52,952 nucleotides of DNA from an uncultured Bacteroidales bacterium (GTDB taxonomy: Bacteria > Bacteroidota > Bacteroidia > Bacteroidales > P3). Every line of letters starts with the position of its first letter. Positions within the stretch are counted from its first letter, which is position 1. Shown piece by piece: positions 35,075 through 42,795 of this stretch. The stretch spans positions 41,786-94,737 of the forward strand of contig CAJOHZ010000008.1 of the NCBI GenBank assembly GCA_905234695.1, in the 5' to 3' direction. The position numbers were made by a program, and so were the translations under genes. The notes beneath the pieces were generated by a model, which saw nothing but the letters and a program-made list of their open reading frames with translations, searched no databases and was not told where the DNA came from.

Positions 35075-35533
35075 TCAGCATTTAACCAGTTCCCGAAAGA
35101 AAGAACTCATCACACTCACCACGATGGAATTTCCGGCGAGTTTCATCATTTGTGCGTCGGAAAGACCGCTCGCCGCAACCTTTGCGACATCATCCCTCTC
35201 AACTCCCATAAGCATTAGCCCCTCACGGCCGCTTAACTCTCGTACCTTATACTCACCATCGTCTTCAATAAGAATCTTGGGCGGCACACCCAATGTGAGC
35301 GTGGGGCAGCATCCTTTGGAGGAATAAACTCGACCATCTTGGGGGTTGTAAAAATTTGTTCTATTCACAATCAGGTTTCCCAATTGAATGATGTGCGGTC
35401 GGTTCCCCACTTCAAACGAGTCCATTGGTTCTCCGAAGAGGTTCTCACCAGTTACGGTCTCTTCGTCCAATTCCTTTACTTCCTTGTTTATAAACTGTTT
35501 CTGTTTGCCTTCTTTTGCTTTGCTAATATCCAT
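35075..35533 (-). CDS. C5-cytosine DNA methyltransferase, C-terminal (target-recognition) part
   Basis: A 152-residue protein that carries the end of a C5 methyltransferase. After a polar N-terminus come motif IX-like RVYSSKGCCPTLT (residues 68-80), RELSGREGLMLMGV (98-111), and motif X QMMKLAGNSIVVSVM (128-142). It has no SAM site or catalytic Cys of its own. Those are in the gene just upstream (35536-36738), whose stop TAG is followed by TT and then this gene's ATG, in a different frame. It should work only in complex with, or as a continuation of, that protein. Whether the split is natural or a frameshift is discussed in the findings. Confidence 0.85.
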   Translation of the reverse strand: MDISKAKEGKQKQFINKEVKELDEETVTGENLFGEPMDSFEVGNRPHIIQLGNLIVNRTNFYNPQDGRVYSSKGCCPTLTLGVPPKILIEDDGEYKVRELSGREGLMLMGVERDDVAKVAASGLSDAQMMKLAGNSIVVSVMSSFFRELVKC

Positions 35534-35535
35534 AA

Positions 35536-36738
35536 CTATTTCTGTTTTGCTGCAAATTTCAAAAAATGATTGTTATAAGCGACATAGTTATCCACAATAT
35601 CCTTCTGCATACATAACTTCTGATAGAGGTCATGTCCGATTTCATCCTTGGTGAGCATATAGTCCTCTGTCGAGGTGGTCAGTCTCTTTGCTTTGGGGAA
35701 TGCGAACTCTTTCTTGGGGTTCAGTATGGATACAACGAAAATACGACTTCTGTCTTGGGGGATACCATAGTCACACCCATTCAAGACCTTCCAATATGAT
35801 GTATAACCGAGGGATGTGAGGAACCCAATCCATTTATTGAATGTATGGATGAATTTGTCCGATACCAACATTGCGACATTCTCCAACATCAGATATTTCG
35901 GTTTCTTTATCTCAATTGCTTTCTTGCATTCCCACAGGAGAGAAGATTGCGTTCCCGAACCCTCCTCACCGCCCAGCATCTTTCCCGCCAGACTGAATGA
36001 TGTGCAAGGCGAACTGTAAGTGAAGAGGTCAAAATCGGGAACATTGTCCCAATCAATCTTGCAGATGTCACCGTAGTTTCTATCCTTGAACTCCGGAAAT
36101 AATGCGTTGTGTGCGGTGATTGCCCGCTTCTCTATCTCACTCCATCCAACGAGGTCAAACGGTATGCCTGCTTTCCTCAAAGCGAGACACTGACTGTCAT
36201 ACCCAGAGAAAGTGGTAAAGACTTTCATCGGATTCTCATTTGTGTATGTTTCCATTGTCGGTGCGTTCGTTGCGTCATCCTCTATCAACAGTGGGGCGGT
36301 GTAACCGATACTATTCATAGCCACTTTCCAACAGCCGACTTTTCGTTCATTGTAGAACGTGTCTATAATGGTTCTGCCTTCCTCGTACACTTTCTGGGCG
36401 TCTTCGCCACACTCATCGTATGCGTTGCGAATAATGATGAGGTGGCAGATTCTGTTGCCCAACCCAAATAATGCGTTGCGGTCGTCCAAATGCTTCAACA
36501 GATAAGTTCTGAACATCGGCAATACCGTATAGAGGACAGCGGTCGTAATAATGACATACTCTGGTTTGTTGCTGCTGCCAGCATTCAAGTCTATTACACC
36601 GTCAACAGAAAGTTCATAGTAACATCTCAACCCACTACTTCTGATTCCTTTGTAGTCCTTAATGGTGTCGTTCCCCATTTCCTCAATGACATACCTTGCT
36701 GTGTCGTAAATTTTGTTTTTAATAGTAATTTTACTCAT
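35536..36738 (-). CDS. C5-cytosine DNA methyltransferase, catalytic part with N-terminal extension
   Basis: Numbered from an in-frame ATG at 36762, the SAM-binding motif I is KVFTTFSGYDSQCLALRKAG (180-199). The catalytic motif IV is SPCTSFS with Cys253. Motif VI is ENV (294-296) and motif VIII is QDRSR (336-340). The protein stops after VAYNNHFLKFAAKQK, before the target-recognition domain, which is encoded by the next gene. Residues 1-178 are an extra N-terminal region not usual in this family (MSKITIKNKIYDTARYVIEE, VIDLNAGSSNKPEYVI, WKVAMNSIGYTAPLLIEDD). I prefer the start MSKITIK at 36738. No restriction endonuclease gene is seen nearby, so this is probably an orphan methyltransferase that marks the element or protects it from host restriction. 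Confidence 0.88.
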   Translation of the reverse strand: MSKITIKNKIYDTARYVIEEMGNDTIKDYKGIRSSGLRCYYELSVDGVIDLNAGSSNKPEYVIITTAVLYTVLPMFRTYLLKHLDDRNALFGLGNRICHLIIIRNAYDECGEDAQKVYEEGRTIIDTFYNERKVGCWKVAMNSIGYTAPLLIEDDATNAPTMETYTNENPMKVFTTFSGYDSQCLALRKAGIPFDLVGWSEIEKRAITAHNALFPEFKDRNYGDICKIDWDNVPDFDLFTYSSPCTSFSLAGKMLGGEEGSGTQSSLLWECKKAIEIKKPKYLMLENVAMLVSDKFIHTFNKWIGFLTSLGYTSYWKVLNGCDYGIPQDRSRIFVVSILNPKKEFAFPKAKRLTTSTEDYMLTKDEIGHDLYQKLCMQKDIVDNYVAYNNHFLKFAAKQK

Positions 36739-36762
36739 ACATATCGGTTTTAATATTTCCAA

Positions 36763-37463
36763 TTTTTACTTTGAGGGTTCTCAACTTGACCCCTTTGAGA
36801 AAAAAATAACAAAAAATTAAGCAAGTGAACAAACAAGTTGAATTATTTTCAAAAAAAGTTGCGCAACAGCATTGGCAACGGCGTCCAGCACCACGGAGAG
36901 ATGGGCACGGCCCAATAGGGAATGATTGTTTAGTGAGATTGTTAAGTAAAACTGTCAAGAGTGTCGATTTAAGGAGTGTTTTTAGTGAGTTCTATGATGT
37001 TTCTGGAATACCATAATACTATATTATTAGGTTGAATGAGGGTTTTCAAGGGCTTCTAGGAGGGATGGAGGATGATTAGAGATAGTACCCTAAAAATAGT
37101 ATTAAGGCCGTCTAATAGAGCTTGTAACAGCTACTCTTTACCTAAAAAAAACTATGAAGACAAAATCTATCTTCTTAACTCTCTCCCTACCTAAACGCAC
37201 TCTCTACGGAGCGTAGCGGAGCGGAGCAAGTAGAGAGTGCCATTGGCGACAGCCAACACCTCAAGTAAGTTCATTTTTTTCTCTTGGTCTCTTGATAAAC
37301 CATATGATATTCTCATCTTTAATCTCTACTAACACAGCCTCTCTTCTAATTCTATTCTAATAATAATTTGAATAATATATATTCAATAATAATATGAATA
37401 TATTATTCTTCCGTTAGAATGACATAGCCAGTATGTTCGGATGACACACCCCAGCAAAAAAAA
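36763..37463. other. Long AT-rich intergenic region with several inverted repeats
   Basis: I see no convincing gene in this stretch. It contains a GC-rich patch (36858-36922, including GTTGCGCAAC) in AT-rich surroundings. A 10-bp hairpin follows, CACTCTCTAC (37198-37207) with GTAGAGAGTG (37230-37239), whose loop is made of AGCG/AGCGG steps. A small TTGGC/GCCAA hairpin lies around 37244-37257. An AT-rich imperfect inverted repeat (37369-37407) has GAATAATATAT against ATATTATTC. Such clusters are seen at replication or transfer origins and in small RNA genes, but nothing here proves either. Confidence 0.5.
37198..37239. repeat. Inverted repeat, 10-bp stem with 22-base loop
   Basis: CACTCTCTAC and GTAGAGAGTG are exact reverse complements. 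The loop reads GGAGCGTAGCGGAGCGGAGC-like, an AGCGG-type micro-repeat. It stands alone between the methyltransferase gene start and the HTH gene. Confidence 0.65.
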
Positions 37464-37509
37464 GAGTATGCTTGAATGACACGTCTTCTTATGTCTTTCA
37501 AGCATACTC
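37456..37509 (-). terminator. Strong rho-independent terminator of the 38251-37544 gene
   Basis: GAGTATGCTTGAA (37464-37476) pairs perfectly with TTCAAGCATACTC (37497-37509), 13 bp, extended by a GACA/TGTC helix after one mismatch. On the minus strand the stem is followed by eight T residues. It lies 35 bases beyond the stop codon of the gene at 37544. Confidence 0.85.
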
Positions 37510-37543
37510 CACCTATGTCTTTCTAATATACTTCTAATCTCTA

Positions 37544-38251
37544 CTATAATCCGAAGTATGAACTGCATAGTTGTTCCATTTGGGCTCTGTTTCTTCTGAA
37601 TCGGGCGATTGTTGAATCGCTCACACCACAAATTGCGGCGTTTTCGGATTTTGACTTCGATTCGTCATACTTCTCTCTTATCTCAAAGTATGATGCGAAC
37701 CGTTTCCCCTTGTTCCTCATAATGCTCTTTGTTGACTCGTCAATGGTCTTCAACCGTTCTGGGTCGATGCAGAATTTTCTTTCATCCTTCAGTCTCTCCA
37801 ACGTTTCTTCCGGACAATCCGACACCAGTATTCTTTCGGCGACCTTGTTCAGTATGGATACATTTTCGGGTGTCGGGTCGAAGATGCCATCAGGCATCTT
37901 CACAACAGTGGAAAGAAATGAGCACATATGATAAACAAGTTCCCATTGGGTTTCCACCCCAATCAGGCGTTGAAAGCGGCAGAAGTATGTCAGTTCCTTG
38001 ACCAATTTCTCTTTTCTGCGGAAGAATAATGCTTTCGGTTTCCCACTCCTCGTTCTGTATTCCGTCGGGAATATGAGCCACGACCTATCGACATTGAAGG
38101 CGTAATCGTTTCGGAACATTTTCGGACTCTCGTACATTGTTTCTTTGAATTTGATGCAAAACCAGAGCATCTTCTTCGTCACTGGGTCCATCTTTTCGTA
38201 CATCAGTTCGTTTCTGAACGACGACCATTGTCTTTGCCATTTTTCATTCAT
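37544..38251 (-). CDS. HTH protein of unknown function on the island
   Basis: I do not recognise this 235-residue protein, starting MNEKWQRQWSSFRNELMYEK. It is basic and aromatic (MLWFCIKFKETMYES, RSWLIFPTEYRTRSGKPKAL, FFRRKEKLVKELTYFCRFQR). The C-terminus has a clear helix-turn-helix: KSKSENAAICGVSDSTIARF then RRNRAQM. The position by the inverted-repeat-rich region and the strong terminator would suit a replication or maintenance protein, but no replication-initiator motif is visible. The frame is open 19 codons further upstream into a hairpin, so the ATG at 38251 is preferred. Confidence 0.65.
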   Translation of the reverse strand: MNEKWQRQWSSFRNELMYEKMDPVTKKMLWFCIKFKETMYESPKMFRNDYAFNVDRSWLIFPTEYRTRSGKPKALFFRRKEKLVKELTYFCRFQRLIGVETQWELVYHMCSFLSTVVKMPDGIFDPTPENVSILNKVAERILVSDCPEETLERLKDERKFCIDPERLKTIDESTKSIMRNKGKRFASYFEIREKYDESKSKSENAAICGVSDSTIARFRRNRAQMEQLCSSYFGL

Positions 38252-38263
38252 AGTAAAATAAAA

Positions 38264-38306
38264 GACGCCCACGAATGCGGTCCTCCCCACCGCATACGAG
38301 AGCGTC
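38264..38306. promoter_or_regulatory. Imperfect 18-bp hairpin just upstream of the HTH gene
   Basis: 38264-38281 (GACGCCCACGAATGCGGT) pairs with 38289-38306 (ACCGCATACGAGAGCGTC), with three mismatches and a 7-base loop. It lies 13-55 bases before the start codon at 38251, so it would be in the mRNA leader or be a protein-binding site. A perfect GAGGCGCCTC palindrome follows at 38330-38339. Confidence 0.5.
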
Positions 38307-38533
38307 ATATTTCTTTTGTGTCAGCGGGGGAGGCGCCTCTATCTTATTTATGCAAAATGAAATCGAGTCTTTTAAGGACTTATCCCAGATTTGTCCACAG
38401 AATTCAGATTTTTAAAGCAACATCTCCTATTTGGCCACATCAGCCTTCTGACATTCAACAGATAAGGATATGTGATACAATTTTGGGAGATTAGAAACAA
38501 GCCTCCATTTTTGTCATTCCGGACATCCACTTT

Positions 38534-38938
38534 TTAATGCCACACGATATCATCCATTGACTTCAACTCTTTCCACGTATCCTTGTTGATGAAAAGATAA
38601 CCATCGACATAATCCTCTTCCTTGATTTTGACAATATCGTCACCGAAGAATTCAAAACGTATCTTTTTCTTCTCTGCTTTCTTTACATACTCGTCCCACG
38701 TCGGACCATTGACGTAGAACACCTCACCGTTTTTCATATAACTCCAATCCGAAATGAGTTCTGCTTCGTCCTTGAAGACTTCGGCAATTGGAAATATGTA
38801 ATTACGGAGATAATTCTCTATTCGGTCGGATGTTGAAATCTCTGATTTGTTGAATAAAATCCCATAAGTTTCAATCTTTTCCTGATTGTCATTGGGCAAG
38901 ACAATCGGCTTGTTGAAAATAACTACAAACTGCTTCAT
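38534..38938 (-). CDS. Hypothetical protein
   Basis: A 134-residue soluble protein, not recognised. It is rich in Asp, Glu and Lys with several Trp (ELISDWSYMKNGEVFYVNGP, WDEYVKKAEKKKIRFEFFGD, INKDTWKELKSMDDIVWH). It is transcribed away from the next gene (39022, plus strand), with an 83-base AT-rich region between them. No toxin or antitoxin motif is seen. Confidence 0.65.
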   Translation of the reverse strand: MKQFVVIFNKPIVLPNDNQEKIETYGILFNKSEISTSDRIENYLRNYIFPIAEVFKDEAELISDWSYMKNGEVFYVNGPTWDEYVKKAEKKKIRFEFFGDDIVKIKEEDYVDGYLFINKDTWKELKSMDDIVWH

Positions 38939-39021
38939 AATTCATTTTTTTTCTTATAAGTTATTTATGGTTTTCCAAATAGAAAAAACATAAATATTGT
39001 ATATAAAGAAATGTATTTGAA

Positions 39022-39333
39022 ATGAAGGAAATGATTAAACTTAAAGACTTTGACACATTCGTTCAAGGATTAAATGAAAGCCACACACAAAAGCAAAACG
39101 CTATTGAAACCGCCGTAAGTAGGATAAAGGAAAGATATGGTGAAAATCCAAAGGACTTCATCGCCGCCGTCCAGAAGACGGGAGTAGATAAAGTCAAAGA
39201 TTTTATTGTGAAGTCTGTCAAGCCGGAGATTGACTTTTCCAAGACCCAAGACATCAATCCCAATTACGATGGAATTTTGACGGGTCTGGTCTGCTGGATA
39301 ATGCTCGAACTACAGCTACAAAAAGAGAAATAG
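39022..39333 (+). CDS. Small hypothetical protein
   Basis: A 103-residue protein, not recognised. It has a helical body (KQNAIETAVSRIKERYGENP, FIAAVQKTGVDKVKDFIVKS) and a hydrophobic C-terminal segment (GILTGLVCWIMLELQLQ). A terminator follows about 55 bases later, so it is a single-gene transcript. Confidence 0.65.
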   Translation: MKEMIKLKDFDTFVQGLNESHTQKQNAIETAVSRIKERYGENPKDFIAAVQKTGVDKVKDFIVKSVKPEIDFSKTQDINPNYDGILTGLVCWIMLELQLQKEK

Positions 39334-39389
39334 GGATACCTTTACGGGGAAATCCCGAAACAAACTCATCAATTTTTTCCATATTATTT

Positions 39390-39419
39390 CACCCACCTTT
39401 CTATAAGGTGGGTGTTTTT
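39390..39419 (+). terminator. Rho-independent terminator
   Basis: CACCCACCTT (39390-39399) pairs perfectly with AAGGTGGGTG (39405-39414), with a 5-base loop, followed by TTTTTG. It ends the 39022 gene's transcript. Confidence 0.85.
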
Positions 39420-39603
39420 GTATTTCAATTTTTGCGAATGGAATTCGAAAGATTAAATACTTGAGTGTGAATGCAATAATATTATTTTTTCTTCGTTATT
39501 ATAATTAAATACAATAATGATTATGGAACACAAAAAGTAATCAATTTACAACTCTAAAAGGAACGTTTTAGTGACGTAACAGAAAACAAAAAACATATCA
39601 AAT

Positions 39604-40302
39604 ATGACGAATTACATCGCTTATTACCGAGTATCCACCAAGAAGCAATCGCTCGGCCTTGACGCACAGAAAGACATCATCAGCACCTATGTCGCCAACA
39701 TCGGAGGAGCAATCATCTCCGAAGTCCAAGAGAAAGAGTCCGGCAAGGATGTACGAGGTGAGGCAAGACTATCAAATCGCCCAATCCTCATCGGAGCGTT
39801 GAACGAGTGCAAACGACTTGGAGCGACATTGATTGTCGCAAAGGTGGATAGACTTACACGTGATATTGAGGACGGGGCACACATCTTCAAAAACTACAAA
39901 GTCCAGTTCTGTGACCATCCAGACATCAGTCCCCTCGAGCTCGGAATATTTCTCGGTATGGCTCAGCAAGAGCGTGAGTTCATATCCCAACGAACCAAGC
40001 AAGGTATGGCAAAATCTGCCAAACAAGCGGGAAATCCTCATCTTGCCTTAAAGACGGAAGACGGATTGGCACTCATCGAAAAGAACCACGAACTCATCAA
40101 GAAGAACCGAAAGACACGGGCGGACAGGGCGACTGCAAATGTGAAAGCATTTGCCGCCATCAAATATATGAAAGGAACGCTTCGTGAGAAAGCGGACTAT
40201 CTTAACCGAAACGGATTTGTGACCTCGACCAATAAGATGTGGCATCCGACATCAGTCAGCAGGTTGATTGACCGTTATGAAGAAACTGTAGATATAGCAT
40301 AA
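39604..40302 (+). CDS. Serine recombinase (resolvase family)
   Basis: A 232-residue site-specific recombinase. The catalytic serine is in IAYYRVSTKKQSLGLDAQ (Ser11 region). The family arginines are in GATLIVAKVDRLTRDIEDG, followed by LELGIFLGMAQQEREFISQR and TKQGMAKSAKQAGNP. The C-terminal part (ATANVKAFAAIKYMKGTLRE, KADYLNRNGFVTSTNKMWHP, TSVSRLIDR) is a recombinase-like DNA-binding extension. A 50-residue HTH-like protein begins 17 bases downstream. It could resolve, invert or excise part of the island, but the target site is not identified. Confidence 0.92.
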   Translation: MTNYIAYYRVSTKKQSLGLDAQKDIISTYVANIGGAIISEVQEKESGKDVRGEARLSNRPILIGALNECKRLGATLIVAKVDRLTRDIEDGAHIFKNYKVQFCDHPDISPLELGIFLGMAQQEREFISQRTKQGMAKSAKQAGNPHLALKTEDGLALIEKNHELIKKNRKTRADRATANVKAFAAIKYMKGTLREKADYLNRNGFVTSTNKMWHPTSVSRLIDRYEETVDIA

Positions 40303-40319
40303 AAGAAAGGAGGAATGTT

Positions 40320-40472
40320 ATGGGAAGAACCAAAGTGAAAGTTGATTACTTGATGGAGTATGCAGACGATATCCAACTTTTGAGTGACGGTCTCTCGTTA
40401 AGAAAAGTTCGGAGTAAGACTGGCAGAGCACTAAACACTTTGAGAAAGTTGCGAATGATGTTCAATTTGTGA
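40320..40472 (+). CDS. 50-residue HTH-like protein after the serine recombinase
   Basis: A small protein starting MGRTKVKVDYLMEYADDIQL and ending LRKLRMMFNL. The middle, LLSDGLSLRKVRSKTGRALN, has the look of the resolvase-type helix-turn-helix (leucine, SLRKV turn, TGxxxxT recognition helix). It lies 17 bases after the recombinase gene and before a shared terminator, so both are on one message. It may be the recombinase's DNA-binding HTH made as a separate chain, or an autoregulator. Confidence 0.6.
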   Translation: MGRTKVKVDYLMEYADDIQLLSDGLSLRKVRSKTGRALNTLRKLRMMFNL

Positions 40473-40495
40473 GTGCATCCAGTGTGACTATGAAG

Positions 40496-40530
40496 AAGCC
40501 CGATTCAATTCATTTGAAATCGGGCTTTTT
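40496..40530 (+). terminator. Rho-independent terminator of the recombinase operon
   Basis: AAGCCCGATTCAA (40496-40508) pairs with TTGAAATCGGGCTT (40514-40527) with one bulged A, and a T-run follows. The position is 24 bases after the small HTH gene. Confidence 0.85.
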
Positions 40531-40600
40531 CGTATATGTTGGTGTGCTTTAATTATAATTTGCCAAGAATATTTGATTTCATTCTTTTAAGGCAACTGGT

Positions 40601-40652
40601 AATACAATATGCTCATTCAAATACAATGCTTTCATTTTGAAAGTATTGTATT
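40601..40652. repeat. AATACAAT direct and inverted repeats
   Basis: AATACAAT occurs at 40601-40608 and again 19 bases on at 40620-40627, then inverted as ATTGTATT at 40645-40652. The second and third copies flank the 22-bp palindrome at 40625-40646, making a 15-bp inverted repeat with one mismatch around a 3-base centre. This arrangement suits an operator or recombinase site. Confidence 0.6.
40625..40646 (+). promoter_or_regulatory. Shared 22-bp element, copy A (before block 40739-44667)
   Basis: AATGCTTTC and TTTGAAAGTAT separated by two bases. It is 20/22 identical to copy B at 47354-47375. It ends 92 bases before the ATG at 40739, and copy B ends 95 bases before its gene. The TTTG inside could be a -33 box: 19 bases later there is TATTTCAA, a poor -7 box. 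Confidence 0.65.
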
Positions 40653-40738
40653 TTACTGTATTTCAATGACATTTGGATATAAACAAATGTTTGGCTATTA
40701 AACAATACATTGAACAATAATAATAAACAATCATACAT

Positions 40739-41983
40739 ATGTCATTACGAAATTACCTTGAAGAAAAGGCACCGGAGTGGGTCGGCTATCAGCGGCCCGC
40801 TGTTGATTGGATGATAACAGAAAAGGGGAAGCCCAACAGCCGGTTGGAAAGAACAATGCACGATTTTCCTCTATTTGCCGAAGTGGTCAAACAGACACCT
40901 CGCCCTCTTTCTCGTCAAGACGTGTTTAACTGTTATGAGAAGGACCTCTATAAAGGTTTTATCGCAACTCTACTCTGCGACAGACTTCGTCGAGACCCAT
41001 TTGATGTATACCACTTGTTTCCCTTCTTGGTCGAGCCTGCCGAAAATGTCCAAGCCAGACTTAAAGAGATACAGAATCATCTCCATCAAGGTGATATGAC
41101 CCTTTCCGAACTCTTTACTGCTTGTGAATCCCCATCGCAACTGCAAATAGCCGAAAAGGTCAATTCCAAAATCTTCACATCGGCACTGGACCATCTGGCA
41201 ATGACGGACTGCAAAATCTCACATCCACTGATGTACAACCCTCGTATGAGAGAGGTGCATTGTGCGTTGTTGCTGGAAGACGTGGGGACCTCTCAACCAT
41301 TCTATAATATAGAAGGTGACAGGGTGACGATATGCGACAACTCATCGGAAGCCGAGTGTTATGAAGATTATTGTAAACGCTTGGGCGACCTTGGCCTGTG
41401 GGCGGGCAGTGGGAATCCGGAGTTCTTGGTGGATTGGATGAACTACAGTGATGAGGGCAGAGTCACATACCCCATTGCGAAGGAGGTCATTGCTTCTTTT
41501 CGTAAAAGACTTAATAAGAATTACGACCCGTCTTACAGTGCCCTCTCGTTAGCAGAGTTTGTACGGCAAGGTTTTCAATGTGTTGGCAACAAGGATGCGT
41601 ATCTTGCTGATTATGCAGCAAACTTATATATGGAGAATGATACAGACCGACAACAAATGCTGCAACTATTAAAAGACAACAATCTTGTAGAGAATCGAGA
41701 CCAATACAAAGTGTATAGCCCTAAGAACAAAGGATGTTCCATCGAGAACCCATTTACCTTTAATGCTCCTTGGGAAGGTCGTTCCCGCTTTGAAGGAGCC
41801 ATCGCAGATTTCATTATTTTCTGGAGCTCCACAGAAGAGACTCATCGTGAGCTGACCAATATCATTATGCACTCCAGGGGTTCAAAATGGATAGAAAGCC
41901 TAACCTATTGTGTATATCGTAACGGAAAAAGAACCACAGAATCTTATTATTATGATTTAACACAATTATTTAATCAACAATAA
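40739..41983 (+). CDS. Unknown island protein with N-terminal module shared with 50432 gene
   Basis: A 414-residue soluble protein of no recognised family. Residues about 30-105 (SRLERTMHDFPLFAEVVKQ, PLSRQDVFNCYEKDLYKGFI, ATLLCDRLRR, FPFLVEPAENVQ) align with residues 18-90 of the protein at 50432 (FAEAIKGINNPLSEADIAEY, YKEDPYTGVIATSLW). The rest (YNIEGDRVTICDNSSEAECY, YDPSYSALSLAEFVRQGF) is unlike anything I know. It is first in a tight plus-strand run with a membrane protein (13-base gap) and a Sel1 protein, and it is preceded by the shared 22-bp element. No signal peptide. Confidence 0.75.
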   Translation: MSLRNYLEEKAPEWVGYQRPAVDWMITEKGKPNSRLERTMHDFPLFAEVVKQTPRPLSRQDVFNCYEKDLYKGFIATLLCDRLRRDPFDVYHLFPFLVEPAENVQARLKEIQNHLHQGDMTLSELFTACESPSQLQIAEKVNSKIFTSALDHLAMTDCKISHPLMYNPRMREVHCALLLEDVGTSQPFYNIEGDRVTICDNSSEAECYEDYCKRLGDLGLWAGSGNPEFLVDWMNYSDEGRVTYPIAKEVIASFRKRLNKNYDPSYSALSLAEFVRQGFQCVGNKDAYLADYAANLYMENDTDRQQMLQLLKDNNLVENRDQYKVYSPKNKGCSIENPFTFNAPWEGRSRFEGAIADFIIFWSSTEETHRELTNIIMHSRGSKWIESLTYCVYRNGKRTTESYYYDLTQLFNQQ

Positions 41984-41996
41984 ATTATAATATATT

Positions 41997-42761
41997 ATGA
42001 AACACGCATCAATTCACCATTTCCTCGCTTTGACATTCTTGACAATGTCATCCGTGTTGTTCCTCTCCTCTTGGATGTCTTCCCGAATCGAAGACAGTAT
42101 GCCACTTTTTATCCTCTTCTCCATCGCCACAATCGCAGTAGGTTATGCAAGGCCATATCTGTCGAAATGGATTAGATGGATAACCCTGATTGTCATTTTT
42201 GTAACTGTATGTATGGTAACGGATGGAAAAGATTGGGGAATCAGTTGGATGGCTATGCTGCTGTGCCTCTTCACTTGGACCATATCTATCCGCCGATTTG
42301 TGATGCAAAAGACGGAGAATACAACCGTGGCCAATAAAAGTGTGATGAGAGCATTGCATGACCTGCTTGACGACACATACAGAAATATTGCATCGTCATT
42401 GGACAAAAATCTTAAAACCGATACTTTTGTCACAATGATACCGGTTACTCACGCTGCAGCCATTATGTTCTTTTCATTACTCTTCCTTTTTATTGGTATG
42501 GATTCCTATGAGTCAAACTTTGAAGAATATGGTTATGTGGTATATTCTGGTATGATGGCTATAATCCCGATACTTTACACCATAAGGAACACCCGGCAAG
42601 GACACGGTTTCTTGTCAAGTTTATTGGCGGCATTTGTAATGCTTCTTGTAGGAGCTATCGCTATGATAATGTGTTTTATGGTAGCCATATTTGCCTTTAT
42701 CGCAATCAACACGCTCATTACAGCTGTCTCCAATCTTCTCAAAAAACTATTTGGAGATTGA
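41997..42761 (+). CDS. Island membrane protein
   Basis: A 254-residue integral membrane protein with about seven hydrophobic segments, for example LALTFLTMSSVLFLSSW, LFILFSIATIAVGYARPYL, WITLIVIFVTVCMV, AAIMFFSLLFLFIGMD, and at the C-terminus LLAAFVMLLVGAIAMIMCFM. A soluble central loop (MQKTENTTVANKSVMRALHD, RNIASSLDKNLKTD) may face the cytosol. Not recognised. It sits between two soluble proteins of the same operon, so it may anchor or signal for them, or act as a membrane effector. Confidence 0.7.
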   Translation: MKHASIHHFLALTFLTMSSVLFLSSWMSSRIEDSMPLFILFSIATIAVGYARPYLSKWIRWITLIVIFVTVCMVTDGKDWGISWMAMLLCLFTWTISIRRFVMQKTENTTVANKSVMRALHDLLDDTYRNIASSLDKNLKTDTFVTMIPVTHAAAIMFFSLLFLFIGMDSYESNFEEYGYVVYSGMMAIIPILYTIRNTRQGHGFLSSLLAAFVMLLVGAIAMIMCFMVAIFAFIAINTLITAVSNLLKKLFGD

Positions 42762-42795
42762 TATAAGACGTTTGGTAATTCAATAACATTCAGAT

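Noticed and set aside
35075..36738. A restriction-modification system
   Set aside because: No gene nearby looks like a restriction endonuclease, so an orphan methyltransferase is the safer reading.
36825..37016. A 63-codon plus-strand open frame over the GC-rich patch
   Set aside because: It has no recognisable protein features and changes composition abruptly in the middle. The region looks non-coding with inverted repeats.
37544..38251. Plasmid-type replication initiator
   Set aside because: Only a C-terminal HTH is visible. No iterons are seen and no Rep motif is recognisable, so position alone is not enough.
38534..39333. Toxin-antitoxin pair formed by the two small genes
   Set aside because: They are divergent, separated by 83 bases and without known toxin or antitoxin motifs.
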